DNA from: Parapristionchus giblindavisi | Taxonomy: Eukaryota; Nematoda; Chromadorea; Rhabditida; Diplogasteridae | Length of the DNA stretch: 64,000 bases | Reading direction: 5' to 3' | NCBI GenBank assembly: GCA_943737045.1 | Contig: CALSFV010000012.1 | Location: 992,001 to 1,056,000, forward strand | In this document: in pieces, positions 1-14,829 of the stretch | Layout of the letters: every line of letters begins with the position of its first letter | Numbering within the stretch: position 1 is the first letter of the stretch | The notes under the pieces: model-generated | What the model saw: the letters and a program-made list of their open reading frames with translations, nothing else | Told to the model about the DNA's origin: nothing | The model's database searches: none | Made by a program: the position numbers and the translations under genes

Positions 1-2532
1 TTCGTCTTCATCACAAATAGAGTATCATTATACGATATAGTACTGAGAGAAGATCAAAGATCACAACAACACATAAACATCTTTATTCGATATCGATCAA
101 TCAATAATTCACTGTATAACCTTGTGGAGTTTACATCGCTGTAGATCAATAAATATGATGCGTGAAGGCCTCATACTTCTCGAAAGACTCGGTCTGAAAC
201 AATCGATATATAATTAAATCCATTATTTTCGTCTTCATCACAAATACAGTATCATAATACGATACAGTACTGAGAGAAGATCAAAGATTAAAATCACAAC
301 AACACGTAAACATCTTTATTCGATATCGGTCAATCAATAATTCACTGCATTACCTTGTGGAGTTTACATCGCTGTAGATCAATAAATATGATGCGTGAAG
401 GCCTCATACTTCTCGAAAGACTCGGTCTGAAAATATAGATATATAATTAAATCCATTATATTCGTCTTCATCACAAATAGAGTATCATTATACGATATAG
501 TACTGAGAGAAGATCAAAGATCACAACAACACATAAACATCTTTATTCGATATCGATCAATCAATAATTCACTGTATAACCTTGTGGAGTTTACATCGCT
601 GTAGATCAATAAATATGATGCGTGAAGGCCTCATACTTCTCGAAAGACTCGGTCTGAAACAATCGATATATAATTAAATCCATTATTTTGTCTTCATCAC
701 AAATACAGTATCATAATACGATACAGTACTGAGAGAAGATCAAAGATTAAAAGCACAACAGCACGTAAACATCTTTATTCGATATCGGTCAATCAATAAT
801 TCACTGCATTACCTTGTGGAGTTTACATCGCTGTAGATCAATAAATATGTTGCGTGAAGGCCTCATACTTCTCGAAAGACTCGATCTGAAACTATAGATA
901 TATAAATAAATCCATTATATTCGTCTTCATCACAAATAGAGTATCATTATACGATATAGTACTGAGAGAAGATCAAAGATCACAACAACACATAAACATC
1001 TTTATTCGATATCGATCAATCAATAATTCACTGTATTACCTTGTGGAGTTTACATCGCTGTAGATCAATAAATATGATGCGTGAAGGCCTCATACTTCTC
1101 GAAAGACTCGGTCTGAAACAATAGATATATAATTAAATCCGTTATTTTCGTCTTCATCACAAATAGAGTATCATAATACGATACAGTACTGAGAGAAGAT
1201 CAAAGATTAAAATCACAACAACACGTAAACATCTTTATTCGATATCGGTCAATCAATAATTCACTGCATTACCTTGTGGAGTTTACATCGCTGTAGACCA
1301 ATCAATATGAGGAGCGAAGGCCTCATACTTCTCGAAAGACTCGGTCTGAAACAATAGATATATAATTAAATCCATTATTTTCGTCTTCATCACAAATACA
1401 GTATCATAATACGATACAGTACTGAGAGAAGATCAAAGATTAAAATCACAACAACACGTAAACATCTTTATTCGGTATCGCTCAATCAATAATTCACTGT
1501 ATTACCTTGTGGAGTTTACATCGCTGTAGATCAATAAATATGATGCGTGAAGGCCTCATACTTCTGGAAAGACTCGGTCTGAAACAATAGATATATAATT
1601 AAATCCATTATTTTCGTCTTCATCACAAATACAGTATCATAATACGATACAGTACTGAGAGAAGATCAAAGATTAAAATCACAACAACACATAAACATCT
1701 TTATTCGGTATCGGTCAATCAATAATTCACTGTATTACCTTGTGGAGTTTACATCGCTGTAGGCCAATCAATATGAGGAGCGAAGGCCTCATACTTCTCG
1801 AAAGACTCGGTCTGAAACAATAGATATATAATTAAATCCATTATTTTCGTCTTCATCACAAATACAGTATCATTATACGATACAGTACTGAGAGAAGATC
1901 AAAGATCACAACAACACGTAAACATCTTTATTCGGTATCGCTCAATCAATAATTCACTGTATTACCTTGTGGAGTTTACATCGCTGTAGATCAATAAATA
2001 TGATGCGTGAAGGCCTCATACTTCTGGAAAGACTCGGTCTGAAACAATAGATATATAATTAAATCCATTATTTTCGTCTTCATCACAAATACAGTATCAT
2101 AATACGATACAGTACTGAGAGAAGATCAAAGATTAAAATCACAACAACACGTAAACATCTTTATTCGATATCGGTCAATCAATAATTCACTGCATTACCT
2201 TGTGGAGTTTATATCGCTGTAGACCAATCAATATGAGGAGAGAAGGCCTCATGCTTCTCGAAAGACTCGGTCTGAAACAATAGATATATAATTAAATCCA
2301 TTATATTCGTCTTCATCACAAATAGAGTATCATTATACGATACAGTACTGAGAGAAGATCAAAGATCACAACAACACATAAACATCTTTATTCGGTATCG
2401 GTCAATCAATAATTCACTGTATTACATTGTGGAGTTTACATCGCTGTAGACCAATCAATATGAGGAGCGAAGGCCTCATACTTCTCGAAAGACTCGGTCT
2501 GAAACAATAGATATATAATTAAATCCATTATT
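1..2532. repeat. Satellite domain of mixed S and L monomers
   Basis: Starts at 1, 228, 461, about 688, 920, 1147, 1380, 1613, 1846, 2073 and 2306 give an irregular mix of 227- and 233-bp units. The monomer boundary near 687 lacks one C (TTATTTTGTCTTC instead of TTATTTTCGTCTTC). The AAGCACAACAGCACG variant near 750, followed by the AAACTATAG/ATATAAATAAAT variant near 890-905, also occurs in the 20-39 kb cluster and near 59.1 kb, so this edge shares lineages with distant parts of the array. Confidence 0.85.
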
Positions 2533-5328
2533 TTCGTCTTCATCACAAATACAGTATCATAATACGATACAGTACTGAGAGAAGATCAAAGATTAAAATC
2601 ACAACAACACGTAAACATCTTTATTCGGTATCGGTCAATCAATAATTCACTGTATTACCTTGTGGAGTTTACATCGCTGTAGATCAATAAATATGATGCG
2701 TGAAGGCCTCATACTTCTGGAAAGACTCGGTCTGAAACAATAGATATATAATTAAATCCATTATTTTCGTCTTCATCACAAATACAGTATCATAATACGA
2801 TACAGTACTGAGAGAAGATCAAAGATTAAAATCACAACAACACATAAACATCTTTATTCGGTATCGGTCAATCAATAATTCACTGTATTACATTGTGGAG
2901 TTTACATCGCTGTAGACCAATCAATATGAGGAGCGAAGGCCTCATACTTCTCGAAAGACTCGGTCTGAAACAATAGATATATAATTAAATCCATTATTTT
3001 CGTCTTCATCACAAATACAGTATCATAATACGATACAGTACTGAGAGAAGATCAAAGATTAAAATCACAACAACACGTAAACATCTTTATTCGGTATCGG
3101 TCAATCAATAATTCACTGTATTACCTTGTGGAGTTTACATCGCTGTAGATCAATAAATATGATGCGTGAAGGCCTCATACTTCTGGAAAGACTCGGTCTG
3201 AAACAATAGATATATAATTAAATCCATTATTTTCGTCTTCATCACAAATACAGTATCATAATACGATACAGTACTGAGAGAAGATCAAAGATTAAAATCA
3301 CAACAACACATAAACATCTTTATTCGGTATCGGTCAATCAATAATTCACTGTATTACCTTGTGGAGTTTACATCGCTGTAGATCAATCAATATGAGGAGC
3401 GAAGGCCTCATACTTCTCGAAAGACTCGGTCTGAAACAATAGATATATAATTAAATCCATTATTTTCGTCTTCATCACAAATACAGTATCATAATACGAT
3501 ACAGTACTGAGAGAAGATCAAAGATTAAAATCACAACAACACGTAAACATCTTTATTCGGTATCGGTCAATCAATAATTCACTGTATTACCTTGTGGAGT
3601 TTACATCGCTGTAGATCAATAAATATGATGCGTGAAGGCCTCATACTTCTGGAAAGACTCGGTCTGAAACAATAGATATATAATTAAATCCATTATTTTC
3701 GTCTTCATCACAAATACAGTATCATAATACGATACAGTACTGAGAGAAGATCAAAGATTAAAATCACAACAACACATAAACATCTTTATTCGGTATCGGT
3801 CAATCAATAATTCACTGTATTACCTTGTGGAGTTTACATCGCTGTAGATCAATAAATATGATGCGTGAAGGCCTCATACTTCTGGAAAGACTCGGTCTGA
3901 AACAATAGATATATAATTAAATCCATTATTTTCGTCTTCATCACAAATACAGTATCATAATACGATACAGTACTGAGAGAAGATCAAAGATTAAAATCAC
4001 AACAACACATAAACATCTTTATTCGGTATCGGTCAATCAATAATTCACTGTATTACCTTGTGGAGTTTACATCGCTGTAGATCAATCAATATGAGGAGCG
4101 AAGGCCTCATACTTCTCGAAAGACTCGGTCTGAAACAATAGATATATAATTAAATCCATTATTTTCGTCTTCATCACAAATACAGTATCATAATACGATA
4201 CAGTACTGAGAGAAGATCAAAGATTAAAATCACAACAACACGTAAACATCTTTATTCGGTATCGGTCAATCAATAATTCACTGTATTACCTTGTGGAGTT
4301 TACATCGCTGTAGATCAATAAATATGATGCGTGAAGGCCTCATACTTCTGGAAAGACTCGGTCTGAAACAATAGATATATAATTAAATCCATTATTTTCG
4401 TCTTCATCACAAATACAGTATCATAATACGATACAGTACTGAGAGAAGATCAAAGATTAAAATCACAACAACACATAAACATCTTTATTCGGTATCGGTC
4501 AATCAATAATTCACTGTATTACCTTGTGGAGTTTACATCGCTGTAGATCAATAAATATGATGCGTGAAGGCCTCATACTTCTGGAAAGACTCGGTCTGAA
4601 ACAATAGATATATAATTAAATCCATTATTTTCGTCTTCATCACAAATACAGTATCATAATACGATACAGTACTGAGAGAAGATCAAAGATTGAAATCACA
4701 ACAACACATAAACATCTTTATTCGGTATCGGTCAATCAATAATTCACTGTATTACCTTGTGGAGTTTACATCGCTGTAGATCAATCAATATGAGGAGCGA
4801 AGGCCTCATACTTCTCGAAAGACTCGGTCTGAAACAATAGATATATAATTAAATCCATTATTTTCGTCTTCATCACAAATACAGTATCATAATACGATAC
4901 AGTACTGAGAGAAGATCAAAGATTAAAATCACAACAACACGTAAACATCTTTATTCGGTATCGGTCAATCAATAATTCACTGTATTACCTTGTGGAGTTT
5001 ACATCGCTGTAGATCAATAAATATGATGCGTGAAGGCCTCATACTTCTGGAAAGACTCGGTCTGAAACAATAGATATATAATTAAATCCATTATTTTCGT
5101 CTTCATCACAAATACAGTATCATAATACGATACAGTACTGAGAGAAGATCAAAGATTAAAATCACAACAACACATAAACATCTTTATTCGATATCGGTCA
5201 ATCAATAATTCACTGCATTACCTTGTGGAGTTTACATCGCTGTAGATCAATAAATATGATGCGTGAAGGCCTCATACTTCTCGAAAGACTCGGTCTGAAA
5301 ATATAGATATATAATTAAATCCATTATA
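2533..5328. repeat. Run of twelve 233-bp monomers with dimeric then trimeric HOR
   Basis: Starts from 2533 to 5329 are spaced exactly 233 bp, twelve times. The ATGAGGAGCGAA form recurs at about 2460, 2926, 3392, 4091 and 4790. The spacing is therefore 466 bp twice and then 699 bp twice, with ATGATGCGTGAA monomers between. This records a switch from a two-monomer to a three-monomer higher-order unit within a few kilobases, most simply by unequal exchange adding one monomer to the unit. Confidence 0.88.
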
Positions 5329-8300
5329 TTCGTCTTCATCACAAATAGAGTATCATTATACGATATAGTACTGAGAGAAGATCAAAGATCACAACAACAC
5401 ATAAACATCTTTATTCGATATCGATCAATCAATAATTCACTGTATTACCTTGTGGAGTTTACATCGCTGTAGATCAATCAATATGAGGAGCGAAGGCCTC
5501 ATACTTCTCGAAAGACTCGGTCTGAAAATATAGATATATAATTAAATCCATTATATTCGTCTTCATCACAAATAGAGTATCATTATACGATATAGTACTG
5601 AGAGAAGATCAAAGATCACAACAACACATAAACATCTTTATTCGATATCGATCAATCAATAATTCACTGTATTACCTTGTGGAGTTTACATCGCTGTAGG
5701 CCAATCAATATGAGGAGCGAAGGCCTCATACTTCTCGAAAGACTCGGTCTGAAACAATAGATATATAATTAAATCCATTATTTTCGTCTTCATCACAAAT
5801 ACAGTATCATAATACGATACAGTACTGAGAGAAGATCAAAGATTAAAATCACAACAACACGTAAACATCTTTATTCGGTATCGGTCAATCAATAATTCAC
5901 TGTATTACCTTGTGGAGTTTACATCGCTGTAGATCAATCAATATGAGGAGCGAAGGCCTCATACTTCTCGAAAGACTCGGTCTGAAACAATAGATATATA
6001 ATTAAATCCATTATTTTCGTCTTCATCACAAATACAGTATCATAATACGATACAGTACTGAGAGAAGATCAAAGATTAAAATCACAACAACACGTAAACA
6101 TCTTTATTCGGTATCGGTCAATCAATAATTCACTGTATTACCTTGTGGAGTTTACATCGCTGTAGATCAATAAATATGATGCGTGAAGGCCTCATACTTC
6201 TCGAAAGACTCGGTCTGAAACAATAGATATATAATTAAATCCATTATTTTCGTCTTCATCACAAATACAGTATCATAATACGATACAGTACTGAGAGAAG
6301 ATCAAAGATTAAAATCACAACAACACGTAAACATCTTTATTCGATATCGGTCAATCAATAATTCACTGCATTACCTTGTGGAGTTTACATCGCTGTAGAT
6401 CAATAAATATGATGCGTGAAGGCCTCATACTTCTCGAAAGACTCGGTCTGAAAATATAGATATATAATTAAATCCATTATATTCGTCTTCATCACAAATA
6501 GAGTATCATTATACGATATAGTACTGAGAGAAGATCAAAGATCACAACAACACATAAACATCTTTATTCGATATCGATCAATCAATAATTCACTGTATTA
6601 CCTTGTGGAGTTTACATCGCTGTAGATCAATCAATATGAGGAGCGAAGGCCTCATACTTCTCGAAAGACTCGGTCTGAAAATATAGATATATAATTAAAT
6701 CCATTATATTCGTCTTCATCACAAATAGAGTATCATTATACGATATAGTACTGAGAGAAGATCAAAGATCACAACAACACATAAACATCTTTATTCGATA
6801 TCGATCAATCAATAATTCACTGTATTACCTTGTGGAGTTTACATCGCTGTAGGCCAATCAATATGAGGAGCGAAGGCCTCATACTTCTCGAAAGACTCGG
6901 TCTGAAACAATAGATATATAATTAAATCCATTATTTTCGTCTTCATCACAAATACAGTATCATAATACGATACAGTACTGAGAGAAGATCAAAGATTAAA
7001 ATCACAACAACACGTAAACATCTTTATTCGGTATCGGTCAATCAATAATTCACTGTATTACCTTGTGGAGTTTACATCGCTGTAGATCAATCAATATGAG
7101 GAGCGAAGGCCTCATACTTCTCGAAAGACTCGGTCTGAAACAATAGATATATAATTAAATCCATTATTTTCGTCTTCATCACAAATACAGTATCATAATA
7201 CGATACAGTACTGAGAGAAGATCAAAGATTAAAATCACAACAACACGTAAACATCTTTATTCGGTATCGGTCAATCAATAATTCACTGTATTACCTTGTG
7301 GAGTTTACATCGCTGTAGATCAATAAATATGATGCGTGAAGGCCTCATACTTCTGGAAAGACTCGGTCTGAAACAATAGATATATAATTAAATCCATTAT
7401 TTTCGTCTTCATCACAAATACAGTATCATAATACGATACAGTACTGAGAGAAGATCAAAGATTAAAATCACAACAACACATAAACATCTTTATTCGGTAT
7501 CGGTCAATCAATAATTCACTGTATTACCTTGTGGAGTTTACATCGCTGTAGGCCAATCAATATGAGGAGCGAAGGCCTCATACTTCTCGAAAGACTCGGT
7601 CTGAAACAATAGATATATAATTAAATCCATTATTTTCGTCTTCATCACAAATACAGTATCATAATACGATACAGTACTGAGAGAAGATCAAAGATTAAAA
7701 TCACAACAACACGTAAACATCTTTATTCGATATCGGTCAATCAATAATTCACTGCATTACCTTGTGGAGTTTACATCGCTGTAGATCAATAAATATGATG
7801 CGTGAAGGCCTCATACTTCTCGAAAGACTCGGTCTGAAAATATAGATATATAATTAAATCCATTATATTCGTCTTCATCACAAATAGAGTATCATTATAC
7901 GATATAGTACTGAGAGAAGATCAAAGATCACAACAACACATAAACATCTTTATTCGATATCGATCAATCAATAATTCACTGTATTACCTTGTGGAGTTTA
8001 CATCGCTGTAGATCAATCAATATGAGGAGCGAAGGCCTCATACTTCTCGAAAGACTCGGTCTGAAAATATAGATATATAATTAAATCCATTATATTCGTC
8101 TTCATCACAAATAGAGTATCATTATACGATATAGTACTGAGAGAAGATCAAAGATCACAACAACACATAAACATCTTTATTCGATATCGATCAATCAATA
8201 ATTCACTGTATTACCTTGTGGAGTTTACATCGCTGTAGGCCAATCAATATGAGGAGCGAAGGCCTCATACTTCTCGAAAGACTCGGTCTGAAACAATAGA

Positions 8301-9215
8301 TATATAATTAAATCCATTATTTTCGTCTTCATCACAAATACAGTATCATAATACGATACAGTACTGAGAGAAGATCAAAGATTAAAATCACAACAACACG
8401 TAAACATCTTTATTCGGTATCGGTCAATCAATAATTCACTGTATTACCTTGTGGAGTTTACATCGCTGTAGATCAATCAATATGAGGAGCGAAGGCCTCA
8501 TACTTCTCGAAAGACTCGGTCTGAAACAATAGATATATAATTAAATCCATTATTTTCGTCTTCATCACAAATACAGTATCATAATACGATACAGTACTGA
8601 GAGAAGATCAAAGATTAAAATCACAACAACACGTAAACATCTTTATTCGGTATCGGTCAATCAATAATTCACTGTATTACCTTGTGGAGTTTACATCGCT
8701 GTAGATCAATAAATATGATGCGTGAAGGCCTCATACTTCTGGAAAGACTCGGTCTGAAACAATAGATATATAATTAAATCCATTATTTTCGTCTTCATCA
8801 CAAATACAGTATCATAATACGATACAGTACTGAGAGAAGATCAAAGATTAAAATCACAACAACACATAAACATCTTTATTCGGTATCGGTCAATCAATAA
8901 TTCACTGTATTACCTTGTGGAGTTTACATCGCTGTAGGCCAATCAATATGAGGAGCGAAGGCCTCATACTTCTCGAAAGACTCGGTCTGAAACAATAGAT
9001 ATATAATTAAATCCATTATTTTCGTCTTCATCACAAATACAGTATCATAATACGATACAGTACTGAGAGAAGATCAAAGATTAAAATCACAACAACACGT
9101 AAACATCTTTATTCGATATCGGTCAATCAATAATTCACTGCATTACCTTGTGGAGTTTACATCGCTGTAGATCAATAAATATGATGCGTGAAGGCCTCAT
9201 ACTTCTCGAAAGACT
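5291..9215. repeat. Hexameric HOR, 1386 bp, with one 1153-bp pentamer
   Basis: The marker CGGTCTGAAAATATAG (instead of GGTCTGAAACAATAG) in its first member lies at 5291, 6444, 7830 and 9216. Spacings are 1153, 1386 and 1386 bp. 1386 equals four L plus two S monomers, and 1153 is the same less one L. The units 6444-7829 and 7830-9215 look identical by eye in the stretches compared. The shorter first unit lacks one of the internal L monomers, which includes the TTCTGGAAAG type. Confidence 0.88.
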
Positions 9216-10459
9216 CGGTCTGAAAATATAGATATATAATTAAATCCATTATATTCGTCTTCATCACAAATAGAGTATCATTATACGATATAGTACTGAG
9301 AGAAGATCAAAGATCACAACAACACATAAACATCTTTATTCGATATCGATCAATCAATAATTCACTGTATTACCTTGTGGAGTTTACATCGCTGTAGATC
9401 AATCAATATGAGGAGCGAAGGCCTCATACTTCTCGAAAGACTCGGTCTGAAAATATAGATATATAATTAAATCCATTATATTCGTCTTCATCACAAATAG
9501 AGTATCATTATACGATATAGTACTGAGAGAAGATCAAAGATCACAACAACACATAAACATCTTTATTCGATATCGATCAATCAATAATTCACTGTATTAC
9601 CTTGTGGAGTTTACATCGCTGTAGATCAATAAATATGATGCGTGAAGGCCTCATACTTCTCGAAAGACTCGGTCTGAAACAATCGATATATAATTAAATC
9701 CGTTATTTTCGTCCTCATCACAAATAGAGTATCATTATACGATATAGTACTGAGAGAAGATCAAAGATCACAACAACACATAAACATCTTTATTCGATAT
9801 CGATCAATCAATAATTCACTGTATTACCTTGTGGAGTTTACATCGCTGTAGATCAATAAATATGATGCGTGAAGGCCTCATACTTCTCGAAAGACTCGGT
9901 CTGAAACAATAGATATATAATTAAATCCATTATATTCGTCTTCATCACAAATAGAGTATCATTATACGATACAGTACTGAGAGAAGATCAAAGATCACAA
10001 CAACACATAAACATCTTTATTCGGTATCGGTCAATCAATAATTCACTGTATTACATTGTGGAGTTTACATCGCTGTAGACCAATCAATATGAGGAGCGAA
10101 GGCCTCATACTTCTCGAAAGACTCGGTCTGAAACAATAGATATATAATTAAATCCATTATTTTCGTCTTCATCACAAATACAGTATCATAATACGATATA
10201 GTACTGAGAGTAGATCAAAGATCACAACAACACATAAACATCTTTATTCGGTATCGGTCAATCAATAATTCACTGTATTACATTGTGGAGTTTACATCGC
10301 TGTAGACCAATCAATATGAGGAGCGAAGGCCTCATACTTCTCGAAAGACTCGGTCTGAAACAATAGATATATAATTAAATCCATTATTTTCGTCTTCATC
10401 ACAAATACAGTATCATAATACGATATAGTACTGAGAGAAGATCAAAGATCACAACAACA

Positions 10460-12580
10460 CATAAACATCTTTATTCGGTATCGGTCAATCAATAATTCAC
10501 TGTATTACATTGTGGAGTTTACATCGCTGTAGACCAATCAATATGAGGAGCGAAGGCCTCATACTTCTCGAAAGACTCGGTCTGAAACAATAGATATATA
10601 ATTAAATCCATTATTTTCGTCTTCATCACAAATACAGTATCATAATACGATACAGTACTGAGAGAAGATCAAAGATTAAAATCACAACAACACGTAAACA
10701 TCTTTATTCGGTATCGGTCAATCAATAATTCACTGTATTACCTTGTGGAGTTTACATCGCTGTAGGCCAATCAATATGAGGAGCGAAGGCCTCATACTTC
10801 TCGAAAGACTCGGTCTGAAACAATAGATATATAATTAAATCCATTATTTTCGTCTTCATCACAAATACAGTATCATAATACGATACAGTACTGAGACAAG
10901 ATTTAAGATTAAAATCACAACAACACGTAAACATCTTTATTCGATATCGGTCAATCAATAATTCACTGCATTACCTTGTGGAGTTTATATCGCTGTAGAC
11001 CAATCAATATGAGGAGAGAAGGCCTCATGCTTCTCGAAAGACTCGGTCTGAAACAATAGATATATAATTAAATCCATTATATTCGTCTTCATCACAAATA
11101 GAGTATCATTATACGATACAGTACTGAGAGAAGATCAAAGATCACAACAACACATAAACATCTTTATTCGGTATCGGTCAATCAATAATTCACTGTATTA
11201 CATTGTGGAGTTTACATCGCTGTAGACCAATCAATATGAGGAGCGAAGGCCTCATACTTCTCGAAAGACTCGGTCTGAAACAATAGATATATAATTAAAT
11301 CCATTATTTTCGTCTTCATCACAAATACAGTATCATAATACGATACAGTACTGAGAGAAGATCAAAGATTAAAATCACAACAACACGTAAACATCTTTAT
11401 TCGGTATCGGTCAATCAATAATTCACTGTATTACCTTGTGGAGTTTACATCGCTGTAGGCCAATCAATATGAGGAGCGAAGGCCTCATACTTCTCGAAAG
11501 ACTCGGTCTGAAACAATAGATATATAATTAAATCCATTATTTTCGTCTTCATCACAAATACAGTATCATAATACGATACAGTACTGAGAGAAGATCAAAG
11601 ATTAAAAGCACAACAACACATAAACATCTTTATTCGATATCGATCAATCAATAATTCACTGTATTACCTTGTGTAGTTTACATCGCTGTAGATCAATAAA
11701 TATGATGCGTGAAGGCCTCATACTTCTCGAAAGACTCGGTCTGAAACAATCGATATATAATTAAATCCGTTATTTTCGTCCTCATCACAAATAGAGTATC
11801 ATTATACGATATAGTACTGAGAGAAGATCAAAGATCACAACAACACATAAACATCTTTATTCGATATCGATCAATCAATAATTCACTGTATAACCTTGTG
11901 GAGTTTTACATCGCTGTAGATCAATAAATATGATGCGTGAAGGCCTCATACTTCTCGAAAGACTCGGTCTGAAACAATAGATATATAATTAAATCCATTA
12001 TATTCGTCTTCATCACAAATAGAGTATCATTATACGATACAGTACTGAGAGAAGATCAAAGATCACAACGACACATAAACATCTTTATTCGGTATCGGTC
12101 AATCAATAATTCACTGTATTACATTGTGGAGTTTACATCGCTGTAGACCAATCAATATGAGGAGCGAAGGCCTCATACTTCTCGAAAGACACGGTCTGAA
12201 ACAATAGATATATAATTAAATCCATTATTTTCGTCTTCATCACAAATACAGTATCATAATACGATACAGTACTGAGAGAAGATCAAAGATTAAAATCACA
12301 ACAACACGTAAACATCTTTATTCGGTATCGGTCAATCAATAATTCACTGTATTACCTTGTGGAGTTTACATCGCTGTAGGCCAATCAATATGAGGAGCGA
12401 AGGCCTCATACTTCTCGAAAGACTCGGTCTGAAACAATAGATATATAATTAAATCCATTATTTTCGTCTTCATCACAAATACAGTATCATAATACGATAC
12501 AGTACTGAGACAAGATTTAAGATTAAAATCACAACAACACATAAACATCTTTATTCGATATCGATCAATCAATAATTCAC
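10460..12580. repeat. Segmental duplication within the array, copy A
   Basis: This stretch matches about 14.83-17.18 kb. Two rare private variants occur in both copies at the same relative place: GTGTAGTTTAC (normally GTGGAGTTTAC) at 11671 and 16274, and GACACGGTC (normally GACTCGGTC) at 12188 and 16791, both at an offset of 4603 bp. Further left the offset is 4370 bp (10752 to 15122), so copy B has gained one 233-bp monomer. Edges are approximate. Confidence 0.82.
12391..12412. other. Example of the 7-bp hairpin found in ATGAGGAGCG-type monomers
   Basis: TATGAGG and CCTCATA can pair around an 8-base AGCGAAGG loop; the position given is one example of a motif in a large share of the monomers. 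In the ATGATGCGTGAAGG class the corresponding arm is TATGATG and pairing is reduced to five bases. The AATATAATGAGTGAAGG class keeps five pairs in a shifted register. A structural role is only inferred. Confidence 0.45.
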
Positions 12581-14829
12581 TGCATTACCTTGTGGAGTTT
12601 ACATCGCTGTAGATCAATAAATATGAGGAGCGAAGGCCTCATACTTCTCGAAAGACTCGGTCTGAAACAATAGATATATAATTAAATCCATTATTTTCGT
12701 CTTCATCACCAATAGAGTATCATTATACGATACAGTACTGAGAGAAGATCAAAGATCACAACAACACATAAACATCTTTATTCGATATCGATCAATCAAT
12801 AATTCACTGCATTACCTTGTGGAGTTTACATCGCTGTAGATCAATAAATATGAGGAGCGAAGGCCTCATACTTCTCGAAAGACTCGGTCTGAAACAATAG
12901 ATATATAATTAAATCCATTATTTTCGTCTTCATCACAAATACAGTATCATAATACGATACAGTACTGAGAGAAGATCAAAGATTAAAATCACAACAACAC
13001 GTAAACATCTTTATTCGGTATCGGTCAATCAATAATTCACTGTATTACCTTGTGGAGTTTACATCGCTGTAGGCCAATCAATATGAGGAGCGAAGGCCTC
13101 ATACTTCTCGAAAGACTCGGTCTGAAACAATCGATATATAATTAAATCCGTTATTTTCGTCCTCATCACAAATAGAGTATCATTATACGATATAGTACTG
13201 AGAGAAGATCAAAGATCACAACAACACATAAACATCTTTATTCGATATCGATCAATCAATAATTCACTGTATAACCTTGTGGAGTTTTACATCGCTGTAG
13301 ATCAATAAATATGATGCGTGAAGGCCTCATACTTCTCGAAAGACTCGGTCTGAAACAATAGATATATAATTAAATCCATTATATTCGTCTTCATCACAAA
13401 TAGAGTATCATTATACGATACAGTACTGAGAGAAGATCAAAGATCACAACGACACATAAACATCTTTATTCGGTATCGGTCAATCAATAATTCACTGTAT
13501 TACATTGTGGAGTTTACATCGCTGTAGACCAATCAATATGAGGAGCGAAGGCCTCATACTTCTCGAAAGACTCGGTCTGAAACAATAGATATATAATTAA
13601 ATCCATTATTTTCGTCTTCATCACAAATACAGTATCATAATACGATACAGTACTAAGAGAAGATCAAAGATTAAAATCACAACAACACGTAAACATCTTT
13701 ATTCGGTATCGGTCAATCTATAATTCACTGTATTACCTTGTGGAGTTTACATCGCTGTAGGCCAATCAATATGAGGAGCGAAGGCCTCATACTTCTCGAA
13801 AGACTCGGTCTGAAACAATAGATATATAATTAAATCCATTATTTTCGTCTTCATCACCAGTAGAGTATCATTATACGATACAGTACTGAGAGAAGATCAA
13901 AGATCACAACAACACATAAACATCTTTATTCGATATCGATCAATCAATAATTCACTGCATTACCTTGTGGAGTTTACATCGCTGTAGATCAATAAATATG
14001 AGGAGCGAAGGCCTCATACTTCTCGAAAGACTCGGTCTGAAACAATAGATATATAATTAAATCCATTATTTTCGTCTTCATCACCAATAGAGTATCATTA
14101 TACGATACAGTACTGAGAGAAGATCAAAGATCACAACAACACATAAACATCTTTATTCGATATCGATCAATCAATAATTCACTGCATTACCTTGTGGAGT
14201 TTACATCGCTGTAGATCAATAAATATGAGGAGCGAAGGCCTCATACTTCTCGAAAGACTCGGTCTGAAACAATAGATATATAATTAAATCCATTATTTTC
14301 GTCTTCATCACAAATACAGTATCATAATACGATACAGTACTGAGAGAAGATCAAAGATTAAAATCACAACAACACGTAAACATCTTTATTCGGTATCGGT
14401 CAATCAATAATTCACTGTATTACCTTGTGGAGTTTACATCGCTGTAGGCCAATCAATATGAGGAGCGAAGGCCTCATACTTCTCGAAAGACTCGGTCTGA
14501 AACAATCGATATATAATTAAATCCGTTATTTTCGTCCTCATCACAAATAGAGTATCATTATACGATATAGTACTGAGAGAAGATCAAAGATCACAACAAC
14601 ACATAAACATCTTTATTCGATATCGATCAATCAATAATTCACTGTATAACCTTGTGGAGTTTTACATCGCTGTAGATCAATAAATATGATGGGTGAAGGC
14701 CTCATACTTCTCGAAAGACTCGGTCTGAAACAATAGATATATAATTAAATCCATTATATTCGTCTTCATCACAAATAGAGTATCAGTATACGATACAGTA
14801 CTGAGAGAAGATCAAAGATCACAACGACA

